Source: Cystobacter fuscus DSM 2262 (GTDB taxonomy: Bacteria > Myxococcota > Myxococcia > Myxococcales > Myxococcaceae). From it: DNA of 64,000 nucleotides. The stretch spans positions 248,001-312,000 of the forward strand of contig NZ_ANAH02000001.1 of assembly GCF_000335475.2 (NCBI RefSeq), read 5' to 3'. The notes below the pieces were generated by a model. The model was not told where the DNA came from and did not search any database. It was given only the letters and a program-made list of their open reading frames with translations. Shown here in pieces: positions 17,831 to 31,298 of the stretch. The first letter of the stretch is position 1, and each line of letters opens with the position of its first letter. Position numbers and translations under genes: made by a program.

Positions 17831-17966
17831 CACTCGCTCCCATCCAGCCCTCGAGACACCCGGGCCCACGTCCCTCCCCGAGGAGACGGTGGGCATCTCA
17901 CGCTCTGGTGGACAGTGCGCGGCCCCGGGCGTGCCCAGGGGTCCCCCTCTCGCCGCCTCGCTCTCT

Positions 17967-19181
17967 TCAATGATGGGGCTCGGCCGGGTGCTCGCCCATG
18001 GACGGCGCCGGACCCGGCACGGCGGGCTCGCCCGGGGCACTCCGCTCCCTCGACGACCCAACGCCCCCCCGTGAACGGTCCCAGGGCAGACCCTCGCCCT
18101 GGCGCCAGGCCCGTGCCAGCAGCGCCGTGACCAGAAGCAGGCCCAACAGGAACAACACCAGCAGTCCCAACAGCCAGAGGAAGACGTGATTCACCAGGCC
18201 CGTGGCTCGGTCGAAGGCGTGGTCCACCCAGCCCCGGGCCAGGGGCTCCAGCTGCGCCAACGTCTCCACGCGCTCGACGTGGAGCGAGTCCAACACGGCC
18301 ACGCGCTCGCCCCGGACACCGTCCAGCACCGCCCGCCGCTCGGAGGAGAGGAAGTCCTGCAGCGACTGGCGCTCACCCGCCACCCACCGGGGGGTCCTGT
18401 CGGCCAGCGCCCCCACGCGCACGAGCACATCCACCGCACGCTCCAGCTCGTGCACGGCCGAGACCAGGGCCGGTGCCTCCAAGACTTCCTGGGTGGCGAG
18501 CTCCGCCTGCCAGCGGACCTGCCGCGGTAGGGTGCCGACGTAGAGGTCCACCCGTTGAACCAGGTCCTGCGTGTCCTGGAGGGCGGCGGCCGTCGCCCCC
18601 AGCAGGCCCACCCCGGAGCGGTCCGTGAATTCGGCCAGCAGGGGCACGGTGGACTCGCGCGAGACGAGCGTTCCGGTCAACGGGTGCTCGGCGGCCCACG
18701 CATGGACGAGCGCCCGCAGGTTGGACACGTCCTGACGGCCCGACAGCTCCCGCCAGAGCAGCTCCACCTCCGACTCCAGCTCCTCGAACGAACGCTGGAG
18801 GGTGTCCACGACCTCTGGTGGAGCCCGCATCGGGAGCGACTGCTCGAGCTGCGCCAGCAAGGCCCAGCCGTCGATCAGCGCCGCCACCGGATCCGGCTGG
18901 AGGAGCGCCGACTGCATGACGGGCACCGCGTTGCTCTTGAAGCGAAGCAGCGCCTCGCGAGTCCCAGCCGAGTGGGAGCGCTCGGCGGCCACGTCCGCGG
19001 TGGCCTCGAGGACGCCCGGGAAGCGGCGCGCCATGTCGCCAACGCGGATGCGCAGCTCGCCCACCGACAGCTTCGATCTGCCCACGCGCTCGAACAGGGG
19101 CGAGCGCGGCTTCAACGCGGCACAGGCCGGCATCAGCACCAAGAACAGGACCGGGAACAGGAGCCGCGGGAGTGTGCGCAT
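17967..19181 (-). CDS. Lipoprotein with long helical domain and C-terminal membrane helix
   Basis: 404 residues from the ATG at 19181. The leader ends in lipobox MPAC (Cys20). A long helical region follows (heptad-like stretches such as SERRAVLDGVRGERVAVLDS), then a strong membrane helix (FLWLLGLLVLFLLGLLLVTA, about 335-355) and a charged tail rich in Pro. An acylated N-terminus together with a C-terminal membrane helix would span the periplasm. Parts recall HAMP/chemoreceptor signalling helices, but no methyl-accepting hairpin is visible. Function unknown. Confidence 0.72.
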   Translation of the reverse strand: MRTLPRLLFPVLFLVLMPACAALKPRSPLFERVGRSKLSVGELRIRVGDMARRFPGVLEATADVAAERSHSAGTREALLRFKSNAVPVMQSALLQPDPVAALIDGWALLAQLEQSLPMRAPPEVVDTLQRSFEELESEVELLWRELSGRQDVSNLRALVHAWAAEHPLTGTLVSRESTVPLLAEFTDRSGVGLLGATAAALQDTQDLVQRVDLYVGTLPRQVRWQAELATQEVLEAPALVSAVHELERAVDVLVRVGALADRTPRWVAGERQSLQDFLSSERRAVLDGVRGERVAVLDSLHVERVETLAQLEPLARGWVDHAFDRATGLVNHVFLWLLGLLVLFLLGLLLVTALLARAWRQGEGLPWDRSRGGVGSSRERSAPGEPAVPGPAPSMGEHPAEPHH

Positions 19182-19314
19182 GGGGAGGACCGACTCCGCA
19201 ACCTGCACACGCCCTCCCGCTCCGCCGAGTCGACCCACGGTGGGAGGCCGCGTTCCGCGCTGGACGTCTGGCGGCCCTCACGTCAATGGCGCTCAGCAGC
19301 GGGAGCAGGGTGAG

Positions 19315-20055
19315 TCAGGGAGCGGGCGACGGCGGCGTGCCCGCGTCGGGGGGAGCGGGCCGCTTCACCTCGACCCGGTCCTCCAGGGGCACGCGGCCCA
19401 CGGACTGGCGGAACAACTCCCAGAGCGCCTGGCGGTGGCCCTCGGGCGTGGTGGACCCCTTCAGCAACAGCCCCGCACCGCGGTAGCTCGCCTCGAGGCC
19501 CAGGGCCTTGAGCGCGGGGGACAGGCTCGCGAGCTGCTCCTGCAACAGCGCCAACTCGAAGGTCAGGTCCAACTCGCGTGCCAGGTACGCGTCCGTCTTC
19601 AACACCGCGCGCAGCGCCTCGCGGCAGCGCGCGTCCTTCACCTCCGCCGTCAACGAGCGCTCGGCGCCCTCGGTCGCCTTCAGGCCCGGGCAGGCCTTGC
19701 GCGCCGCATCCAGGGGCGCCGCGACGGGCTCGGCCTCCACCGGCTTGCCCGGCGCGCCCACTACCAGCCGCCACACGGCGAACTTCCCCCCCGCGTACAA
19801 CAGCAGCAGCGTGCGCCCGGGCTTCACCCCGGTGAGCATCAGCTCCTTGCTCTCCTGGAAGATCTCCGCCGTGGCGATGGACGGGTCCTCCACCTCCACC
19901 CAGTCCACCACCGTCAGCTTGTGGAAGCGCTCCTTGCCCGCCTCCAGGTTCATCGCCAGATCCACCGGCCAGGCCCGCACGGAGGGAGCGGCCAGCAGCA
20001 CGAGCAGGGTGGCCAGGGGCACGAGGAGGGTAAAGCGGCTCACTGGTGGACGCAT
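19315..20055 (-). CDS. Pilus assembly/secretin N-domain-like secreted protein
   Basis: 246 residues from the ATG at 20055; an ATG at 20085 is in frame but its purine stretch is too close. A signal peptide (to about residue 30, SVRAWP) precedes a domain of about 75 residues that fits the pilus-formation N-terminal domain found before secretins such as CpaC (TVVDWVEVEDPSIATAEI, LMLTGVKPGRTLLLLY). The C-terminal 150 residues carry no secretin; they look like a BON-like or helical module. So it is an isolated N-domain protein, with no secretion genes beside it. It is divergent from the CNNM gene. Confidence 0.7.
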   Translation of the reverse strand: MRPPVSRFTLLVPLATLLVLLAAPSVRAWPVDLAMNLEAGKERFHKLTVVDWVEVEDPSIATAEIFQESKELMLTGVKPGRTLLLLYAGGKFAVWRLVVGAPGKPVEAEPVAAPLDAARKACPGLKATEGAERSLTAEVKDARCREALRAVLKTDAYLARELDLTFELALLQEQLASLSPALKALGLEASYRGAGLLLKGSTTPEGHRQALWELFRQSVGRVPLEDRVEVKRPAPPDAGTPPSPAP

Positions 20056-20118
20056 GGACGGGGCGCCTTGGCGGAAAGGGTGCATGGTCTCTTACCACGG
20101 GCTAATAAGGGGCTACCT

Positions 20119-21492
20119 ATGCCTACCTGGGTCCTCTGGACCGCCTGCCTGGCCCTCGTCTTCCTCCGGGGCTTCATCGCCGCCGCCGAGTCCGCCCTCT
20201 ATGGGACGTCCGATCTCAAGGCGCAGGAGTTGGCGACCTCCCACCCGAGTGCCGGCGGACGGATCCTGCGCCACAAGACCGAGCGCGAGTCCACCGCCAC
20301 GGCGCTGCGCGTGGGCATGGTGCTCAGCGGCTTCCTGGCCGCGGCCATCGGCTCCTTCGTGCCGCCGCAGATGCTCAACTTCACCCGGCTGGGGGAATCG
20401 CCCTGGCTGAACGTGGCCACGGTGCTCGCCGGGGCCCTGCTCGTGGGCCTGCTGGCCACGCTCGTCGAGGTGACGATGCGCGGCCTGGCCAACGCCGGTC
20501 CCGAGCGCTGGGCGCTGCGCCTGTCGTGGCTCGTGTCGCTGCTCGTGGTGCTCTTCTACCCGCCCATGCGCCTGCTCATGGCGCCCATCAACCTGGTGGC
20601 CCGCGGCTTCGGCCGCACCCTGCGCTTCGAGCCTCCGCCCCCGCCACTGGAGGAGCTGGAGAAGCTGCTCGCCGCCCAGGCCGCCAAGGAGGAGGTGGAT
20701 CAGAGCGCCCCCCAGCTCATCCGCTCCATCTTCGAGCTGTCCGACAAACGCTGCCGGGACGTCATGGTGCCGCGCACCGAGGTGGTGTGCGTGGACCTGT
20801 CCACCCCGTCCGTCGAGGTGCTGCGGCTGCTGGCCGAGGAGAACCACTCGCGCATTCCCGTCTACCGGGACGACGTGGACCACATCATGGGCGTGCTGCA
20901 CGCGCGCGACCTGATTCCGCTGTTGCAGCACCCCGAGCTCATCGTGTTGCAGGACACCATCCGTCCCGCCAACTTCGTGCCCTGGCTCAAGCCCATCGGC
21001 GACCTGCTGCGCGAGATGCAGCGGCAGAAGATCCACATGGCCATCGTCGTGGACGAGTACGGCGGCTTCATGGGCATCGTGACGCTGGAGGACATCCTCC
21101 GGGAGATCGTCGGCGACATCGGCGACGAGTTCGAGGTGGAGGAGAAGCAGGTGGAGAAGCTGGCCGACGGTGCCTTCCTGGTGGACGCCGCGATGGAGGT
21201 GGACGGCTTCACCCAGGCCTTCGGCTTCCCGCTGCCCGAGGGCGACTTCGACACCCTGGGCGGCTTCCTGTCCTCGCTGGCCGGGCACCTGCCGGACGTG
21301 GGCGAGCGCTTCACCTACGACGGCTGGGCCTTCACGGTGCAGGCGAAGGAGGGCGCGCGAATTGATCGGATACGGATGGTGAAGCTCAAGCAGCCCGTCA
21401 AGGAGGCCACGCACCGGGAAACGCCGGGAGAGCCGCCCGCGGGCGAGCCGCCGGGCCCGAGGGAGTCCGCATCCGCCAACCACAAGGGCTGA
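20119..21492 (+). CDS. CNNM/CBS domain protein (HlyC/CorC family)
   Basis: 457 residues. AAGGGG precedes the ATG. An N-terminal CNNM (DUF21) membrane domain with about four helices (1-170; FIAAAESAL, RVGMVLSGFLAAAIG) is followed by two CBS domains (about 210-330; RCRDVMVPRTEVVCVD, HMAIVVDEYGGFMGIVTLED, ILREIVGDIGDEF) and a CorC_HlyC transporter-associated domain (DGAFLVDAAMEVDGF). The family takes part in magnesium or cobalt handling; the old name hemolysin is misleading. The C-terminal tail is Pro-rich. Confidence 0.92.
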   Translation: MPTWVLWTACLALVFLRGFIAAAESALYGTSDLKAQELATSHPSAGGRILRHKTERESTATALRVGMVLSGFLAAAIGSFVPPQMLNFTRLGESPWLNVATVLAGALLVGLLATLVEVTMRGLANAGPERWALRLSWLVSLLVVLFYPPMRLLMAPINLVARGFGRTLRFEPPPPPLEELEKLLAAQAAKEEVDQSAPQLIRSIFELSDKRCRDVMVPRTEVVCVDLSTPSVEVLRLLAEENHSRIPVYRDDVDHIMGVLHARDLIPLLQHPELIVLQDTIRPANFVPWLKPIGDLLREMQRQKIHMAIVVDEYGGFMGIVTLEDILREIVGDIGDEFEVEEKQVEKLADGAFLVDAAMEVDGFTQAFGFPLPEGDFDTLGGFLSSLAGHLPDVGERFTYDGWAFTVQAKEGARIDRIRMVKLKQPVKEATHRETPGEPPAGEPPGPRESASANHKG

Positions 21493-21505
21493 GCGCGGGC
21501 GCGCC

Positions 21506-21976
21506 TCAGTCCGGCTCGAGGTGCAGGGGCCGGAAGTGCGCGAGCCGCAGGTAGCGCTCGGCGCGGAAGGGCAGCAGGCGGAGGCGCTCGCCGAAGGCCA
21601 GGGCCACCGTGCCGCTCACCTCCACCCGCCACGCGCGCGTGCGCCCCTCGGCCGGCGTGGGCTCGCACCGCAGCGGAAAGGACACCGTGAGCGTGCGCCG
21701 CGCGTCCGAGGCCAGGGGCCCCTGGACACCGCGCGTGCCCACCGCGTAGCGCTGCCCGTCCAGCGTCAGCGCATAGTCCACCCCGGTGAGCTCCGCGTCC
21801 CAGAAGGTGGGGTTGCCCACGTCCAGGGTCACCGAGAGCTCCCCCGCGCCCGAGGGCGTGAAGGACAGGCCCAGGTCCTCCACCCGCACCGCCTCGTCCA
21901 GGGCGTCCGGGCGCAGCGTCATCCCGGCGCACCCGGCCACACCCGGCAAGAGGAGCAGGAAGGCGCGCCGGTGCAT
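21506..21976 (-). CDS. LEA type 2 family lipoprotein
   Basis: 156 residues. The leader ends in lipobox VAGC (Cys16). The rest fits the LEA14/WHy beta-sandwich (VEDLGLSFTPSGAGELSVTL, DVGNPTFWDAELTGVDYALTL), known as a stress-related fold that may bind hydrophobic partners. The ATG overlaps the stop of the kinase gene upstream (TGATG), so translation is coupled and the two products probably act together. Confidence 0.8.
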   Translation of the reverse strand: MHRRAFLLLLPGVAGCAGMTLRPDALDEAVRVEDLGLSFTPSGAGELSVTLDVGNPTFWDAELTGVDYALTLDGQRYAVGTRGVQGPLASDARRTLTVSFPLRCEPTPAEGRTRAWRVEVSGTVALAFGERLRLLPFRAERYLRLAHFRPLHLEPD

Positions 21977-22902
21977 CAACCCCCCAGCAGTGGCTTGAGG
22001 GCCTCCACCGTGAGCGGCCACCCGGTGCGGCGTGACAGCGCCTCCAGCGCGCGGATGAACTCCGCGGCCGACTGGAAACGGCGGGCCTTGTCCGCGAAGA
22101 GCGCCTTGCGCACCACCTGCTCCGCGTAGTCCGGCAGCCCCGGCACGAGCGTGGACAGCAGCGGCGCGCGCGCATCGCGCACCCGGTGCATCAGCTCCGC
22201 CTCCCCCTCCCCGGTGTACAGGCGCCGGCACGTGAGCAGCTCCCAGAGGATGATGCCCACCGAGAACAGATCGCTGCGTGTGTCCACCGGCTGGCTCAGC
22301 ACCTGCTCCGGGCTCATGTAGGGCAGCGTGCCGCGCAGCGCGCCCGTGTCTCCCCGCACACCGCCCTCCACGTCCGCCACCCCGAAGTCGGTGAGCTTCA
22401 CCTCGCCCGTCACGCTCAAGAGGATGTTGGCCGGGTTGACGTCGCGGTGGACGATGGTGGCCCCGCCCTCGCCCGCCTTGGCGCGGTGGATGTAGTCCAG
22501 CGCCTTGAGCACGCACCAGGCGATGTAACAGGCCGCTTCCGGCGGCATCGCGGCGCCGGCCTTCATCAACAACTCCTGCATGAAGCCCAGCGTGCGCCCC
22601 GCCACCAGCTCCTGCACCATCAGGTAGTCCGGCCCCGCCTTGAAGAGCCGGAAGGTGCGCACGATGTTGGTGTGGCGCAGGCGCACGGTGAGCTTCGCCT
22701 CGTCGACGAAGGCCTTCACGAAGGCGCCATCGTTGCGGTACGCGGGCAACAGCCGCTTGAGCACCACCTCGTCGGGCTCACCCGGCGAGCGCTGCGTCGT
22801 GGGCTTGGCCCGTGCTTGATACACTTCCGCCATCCCGCCTACCGCGAGACGGCCGATGACCTCGTAACCACCCAGGTCCAGTTGTGACGCCACAAGGGCC
22901 AC
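21976..22902 (-). CDS. Serine/threonine protein kinase
   Basis: 308 residues, a kinase domain with little else. Motifs: Gly loop GRLAVGGMAEVY, Lys in VVLKRLLP, Glu in FVDEAKL, catalytic VHRDVNPANILL, DFG in LTDFGVAD, GTLPYMSPEQ. The HRD loop has Asn in place of the usual Lys (HRDVNPAN), which is frequent in myxobacterial kinases; activity is still likely. There is no membrane helix. The start is a GTG (22902), with a second GTG at 22893 also plausible. It heads a two-gene unit with the LEA lipoprotein. Confidence 0.9.
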   Translation of the reverse strand: MALVASQLDLGGYEVIGRLAVGGMAEVYQARAKPTTQRSPGEPDEVVLKRLLPAYRNDGAFVKAFVDEAKLTVRLRHTNIVRTFRLFKAGPDYLMVQELVAGRTLGFMQELLMKAGAAMPPEAACYIAWCVLKALDYIHRAKAGEGGATIVHRDVNPANILLSVTGEVKLTDFGVADVEGGVRGDTGALRGTLPYMSPEQVLSQPVDTRSDLFSVGIILWELLTCRRLYTGEGEAELMHRVRDARAPLLSTLVPGLPDYAEQVVRKALFADKARRFQSAAEFIRALEALSRRTGWPLTVEALKPLLGG

Positions 22903-22929
22903 CCTATCGCGCTTCGCTTGAAACCCCCA

Positions 22930-24357
22930 CTATTCCGCCAGCAGGGAAGCGAAGAGGCGCTCGTACATCCGGGCCGACGCGCCCCAGGAGAAGTCCTGCA
23001 CCATGCCGCGGCGTTGGAAGGCGCGCAGACGCTCGGGGTCGGCGTACAGGGCTCGCGCCCGCCCCAGGGCCCAGAGCAGCGCCTCCGGCACGAAGTCATT
23101 GAAGACGATGCCGGTGCCGTCGTCGCTCCCATCCACCGTGTCCGCGAGCCCACCTGTGGCCCGGACGATGGGCACGGTGCCATAGCGCAGCGAATACATC
23201 TGGTTGAGGCCGCACGGCTCGTAGCGGCTGGGCATGATGAAGAAGTCCGAGCCCGCCTCCAGCAGGTGCGACAGGGCCGGATCGAAGCCGATGAAGGCCC
23301 CCACCTTGTCGGGGAAGCGCCGCTGCAACGCGCGCAGCCCTTCCTCGTAACTCCACTCCCCATTGCCCACCGCGACGAAGCGGATGTCCTCCTGGAGCGC
23401 CGTGGGCAGCACCTCCAGCAGCAGGTCCACCCCCTTCTGCCAGGCCAGCCGCGACACGATGCCGAACACCGGCGCGCCCGTGTCCTCCAGGCCGAAGCGG
23501 CGCAGCAGCTCGCGCCGGCACGCGGCCTTGCCCGTCAGGTCCTCCACGCCATAGCGCGCCGGCAGGTGGCGATCCGTCTCCGGGTTCCACTCGTCCACGT
23601 CCACGCCGTTGAGGATGCCGGTGAGCACCCCCTGGCGATGACGCAACAACCCATCCAGGTTGGCTCCCGCCTCGGGCCACTGAATCTCCCGCGCGTACGT
23701 GGGCGACACCGTGGTGAGCGCATCCGCGAACTGCAGGCCGCCCTTGAGGAAGTTCACCCCGTCGTAGAACTCGAGCCCCCGCTCGGCGGTGAAGAGCTCC
23801 CAGGGCAGGCCCAGCTCGTCCATGACGTGTTTGCCGAACTGCCCCTGGTAGGCGAGGTTGTGGATGGTGAGCACGCTCTTGGCCCGCCCGAGCTCCGTCT
23901 CCTGGAAGCCGCGCCGCAGCGCCACCGGCAACAGGCCCGTCTGCCAGTCATTGACGTGGATGATGTCCGGAATGAAGCCCAGACGCTGGGCGGCCTGGAG
24001 CGCGCCCAGGCAGAGATAGGCGAAGCGGCGGGGGTTGTCCCCGTACTCGCCCCCGGAGTCGCCGTAGAGGCCCGGGCGCTGGAAGTAGTGCTCATGCTCC
24101 AGGAAGAGCAGCTCCAGGCGGGGCGCCAGTTGCAGCGAGAGCAGCGGGCCGCGCTCGGTGCCGAAGGGAAAGCGCAGCTCCACCGTGTGCCCGGTGGGCG
24201 TGAGGCGGGCGTCCTGGACGGAGGAATAGCGCGGGGAGACGACCTTCACTTCATGGCCGAGTGCGGCGAGCGCGGCGGGCAGCGCGCCCGACACATCCCC
24301 GAGGCCACCCGTCTTGGAGAAGGGCGTGACCTCGGACGCCACGTAGAGAATCTTCAT
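22930..24357 (-). CDS. glgA: Glycogen synthase (ADP-glucose type)
   Basis: 475 residues, the normal GlgA length. GT5 glycosyltransferase with two Rossmann domains: N-terminal KTGGLGDVSGALP (ADP-glucose/acceptor contact), HVNDWQTGL, TIHNLAYQGQF; C-terminal GIVSRLAWQKG, and the active-site segment MPSRYEPCGLNQMYSLRYG. It adds glucose from ADP-glucose to glycogen in the cytoplasm. No other glg gene is adjacent. There is no clear ribosome-binding site before the ATG, but the N-terminus MKILYVASEVTPF is standard for the family. Divergent from pdxH. Confidence 0.96.
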   Translation of the reverse strand: MKILYVASEVTPFSKTGGLGDVSGALPAALAALGHEVKVVSPRYSSVQDARLTPTGHTVELRFPFGTERGPLLSLQLAPRLELLFLEHEHYFQRPGLYGDSGGEYGDNPRRFAYLCLGALQAAQRLGFIPDIIHVNDWQTGLLPVALRRGFQETELGRAKSVLTIHNLAYQGQFGKHVMDELGLPWELFTAERGLEFYDGVNFLKGGLQFADALTTVSPTYAREIQWPEAGANLDGLLRHRQGVLTGILNGVDVDEWNPETDRHLPARYGVEDLTGKAACRRELLRRFGLEDTGAPVFGIVSRLAWQKGVDLLLEVLPTALQEDIRFVAVGNGEWSYEEGLRALQRRFPDKVGAFIGFDPALSHLLEAGSDFFIMPSRYEPCGLNQMYSLRYGTVPIVRATGGLADTVDGSDDGTGIVFNDFVPEALLWALGRARALYADPERLRAFQRRGMVQDFSWGASARMYERLFASLLAE

Positions 24358-24442
24358 GGAACGAAACGATGACGTGAGAAATGGGTGAGTCAACACCCAC
24401 GAGAGGACTCGCACCCGGAGAGTGGATTGGTATGGTGGCGGC

Positions 24443-25027
24443 GTGGAGCCACCCGAAAATCCCTTTGAGCGATTCGCCGCCATCTTCGCCGAGGCGCGGC
24501 GCGTCATCCCCGTGGACCCCAACGCCATGAACGTGGCGTCCGTGGGGCCCGATGGCCGGCCGTCCTCGCGCGTGGTGCTGATGAAGGACTTCGACGAGCG
24601 CGGCTTCACCTTCTTCACCAACCTGACCAGCCGCAAGGGCCGCGAGCTGCTCCAGCACCCCTGGGCGGCGCTCTGCTTCCACTGGCCGCCGCTCGAGCAG
24701 CAGATCCGCATCGAGGGCCGCGTGGAGCGCGTGTCCGACGCGGAGGCGGACGCCTACTTCCAGAGCCGGCCTCGCGGCAGCCAGTTGGGCGCGTGGGCGA
24801 GCCTGCAGAGCCAGCTCCTGCCCTCGCGTGAGCTGCTGGAGCAGCGCCTGGCGGACGTCACGCGCCAGTACGAAGGGCAGCCCGTGCCCCGTCCCCCTCA
24901 CTGGTCGGGCCTGAGGGTGGTGCCGGATCGCATCGAGTTCTGGCACGCCCGCCCGAGCCGGCTGCATGACCGGTGCGTCTACCTGCGCGAGGGCGAGGGC
25001 TGGAGGACGGAGATGCTCTACCCTTGA
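24443..25027 (+). CDS. pdxH: Pyridoxamine 5'-phosphate oxidase
   Basis: 194 residues from the GTG at 24443; a GTG at 24422 would add seven residues. FMN-dependent enzyme that oxidises pyridoxamine or pyridoxine phosphate to pyridoxal phosphate. Motifs: [20 protein letters not shown] and MKDFD at the FMN/substrate site, [30 protein letters not shown], the [16 protein letters not shown] loop, and the C-terminal signature [17 protein letters not shown]. The enzyme acts as a cytoplasmic dimer. The short intergenic region with glgA must hold both promoters. Confidence 0.95.
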   Translation: MEPPENPFERFAAIFAEARRVIPVDPNAMNVASVGPDGRPSSRVVLMKDFDERGFTFFTNLTSRKGRELLQHPWAALCFHWPPLEQQIRIEGRVERVSDAEADAYFQSRPRGSQLGAWASLQSQLLPSRELLEQRLADVTRQYEGQPVPRPPHWSGLRVVPDRIEFWHARPSRLHDRCVYLREGEGWRTEMLYP

Positions 25028-25038
25028 GCGGGCAGTGA

Positions 25039-26430
<1,392 letters not shown>

Positions 26431-26447
26431 GCCGCGGCGGCGCTCCC

Positions 26448-27494
26448 ATGCAAGACTCCATCGTCCGCGCCACGCTCCGGGCGCTGCTCGTGCCCCGGCG
26501 GCTGTTGCCCATCCTCCTGGTGAGCGTGCCGCTGGTGGCCGCCCAGGTGCGCTTCAGCAACGAGGAGCCCATGGCCGGGCCGCTCGGGCTGCTCTTGTGC
26601 GTGCTCTGCGTGAGCGTGGCCCCGGTGTCCTACCGCGTCCTCTTCCCCGAGGGGCTCGACCTGAGCCACGGCGGCATCCGCCTGCTGCTCTACGCCACCG
26701 TGGGACTGGGCGTCGTGCTGTCCGCGGGCGTCGTGCTGCCCAAGCTGCTGCGGCTCGGGCCCACCTTCCTCACCGACCGCTACAGCCTCGCCGTCAGCAT
26801 GGGCCTGTTCCTCGTGGGCGGCTGGGGGCTGGGGCGCGACATCGGCTTCGAGGAGAGCCTCGCCCACGAGCGCGCCCGCGCCGAGCGGCTCGCCCTGGAG
26901 GCCGAGCAGGCACAACTGCTCGCCCTGCGCAGCCACCTGGATCCGCACTTCCTCTTCAACACCCTCAACGCCATCGCCGAGTGGTGCCGGACGGACGGCG
27001 CCGTGGCCGAGGCCGCCGTGCTGCGGCTGTCCGCCATGCTGCGCAGCGTGCTCGCCGGGGTGCGCGCCGCCACCTGGCCCCTGGCGCAGGAACTGGAGCT
27101 GGTGCGCACCCTCTTCGAGCTGCACCTCTTGCGCGACCCGGACCTCTTCCAGTTCACCCAAGAGGTGGAGCCCGGCCTGGAGTCCTTTCCCGTGCCACCG
27201 CTCGTCCTCTTGCCGCTGGCGGAGAACGCGGTGAAGCACGGGCCCGCCGCCGGACACCGCGGCCCCATCCACCTCACCGTGCGCGCGCACGGGGACACGC
27301 TCGTCTTCACCCTGGAGAACCCCGGCGCCTCGCGCGGCCCCCGCGAGGGCAGCAGCGGCCTGCCCACGGTGGAACGCCGGCTCGCCCTCGCCTACGCGGG
27401 CGGCGCCCGCCTCACCCTGAGCAGCGAGAACGCACGCACCCGCGTCACCGTCACCCTGCCCCGCACGGGTCCCCCCACGGGGCTCACGACCTGA
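26448..27494 (+). CDS. LytS-type membrane sensor histidine kinase
   Basis: 348 residues. Four or five membrane helices occupy residues 15-140, followed by the His_kinase domain of the LytS/YehU type: LALRSHLDPHFLFNTLNAIA with phosphoacceptor His167, then an ATPase with N box LLPLAENAVKHG and a short G box (GSSGLPTVERRLALAYAG). No extracytoplasmic sensor domain is evident, so the membrane segment may sense the signal. LytTR response regulators usually accompany this class, but none is adjacent; the kinase is an orphan here. Confidence 0.9.
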   Translation: MQDSIVRATLRALLVPRRLLPILLVSVPLVAAQVRFSNEEPMAGPLGLLLCVLCVSVAPVSYRVLFPEGLDLSHGGIRLLLYATVGLGVVLSAGVVLPKLLRLGPTFLTDRYSLAVSMGLFLVGGWGLGRDIGFEESLAHERARAERLALEAEQAQLLALRSHLDPHFLFNTLNAIAEWCRTDGAVAEAAVLRLSAMLRSVLAGVRAATWPLAQELELVRTLFELHLLRDPDLFQFTQEVEPGLESFPVPPLVLLPLAENAVKHGPAAGHRGPIHLTVRAHGDTLVFTLENPGASRGPREGSSGLPTVERRLALAYAGGARLTLSSENARTRVTVTLPRTGPPTGLTT

Positions 27495-27540
27495 GATCGA
27501 CATTGGAAGTACGATCGGCGCTCCGAGGAGCGTTTCCCCC

Positions 27541-31116
<3,576 letters not shown>

Positions 31117-31127
31117 GCCCCTGGGGC

Positions 31128-31164
31128 CGCGACGTTTCGCGATTGTCGGCGACATGTCGCCGAC
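31128..31164. promoter_or_regulatory. Double-palindrome module, copy 1
   Basis: Two adjoining palindromes: CGCGACGTTTCGCG (31128-31141) and a perfect 20-bp palindrome GTCGGCGACATGTCGCCGAC (31145-31164), centres 20 bp apart. The same pair occurs at 36609-36642. It lies about 70 bp upstream of a sigma-54 promoter, a typical position for an enhancer site. Confidence 0.7.
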
Positions 31165-31232
31165 AGCCGCTCCCCTCCTCCCAGACCCTTTCCCCGCGGG
31201 GGTTCTCCTCTGAAGCGCCCCCAGGGGCGTGC

Positions 31233-31248
31233 TGGCACGCGGCGTGCT
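31233..31248 (+). promoter_or_regulatory. Sigma-54 promoter of the GON lipoprotein operon
   Basis: TGGCACGCGGCGTGCT matches the consensus TGGCACR-N4-TTGCW at every defined position except one (G for T at 12), with correct spacing. It lies 51 bases before the start codon at 31299. Confidence 0.78.
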
Positions 31249-31298
31249 CAAGGACACCCCGAGTTCATTCAAGACTCTCCGAACCCGGAGTTCCCGCC

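Noticed and set aside
18802..20118. N-terminal extension of the CNNM gene by 439 codons
   Set aside because: The extension is antisense to two other genes, and the ATG at 20119 has AAGGGG and begins directly with the first membrane helix.
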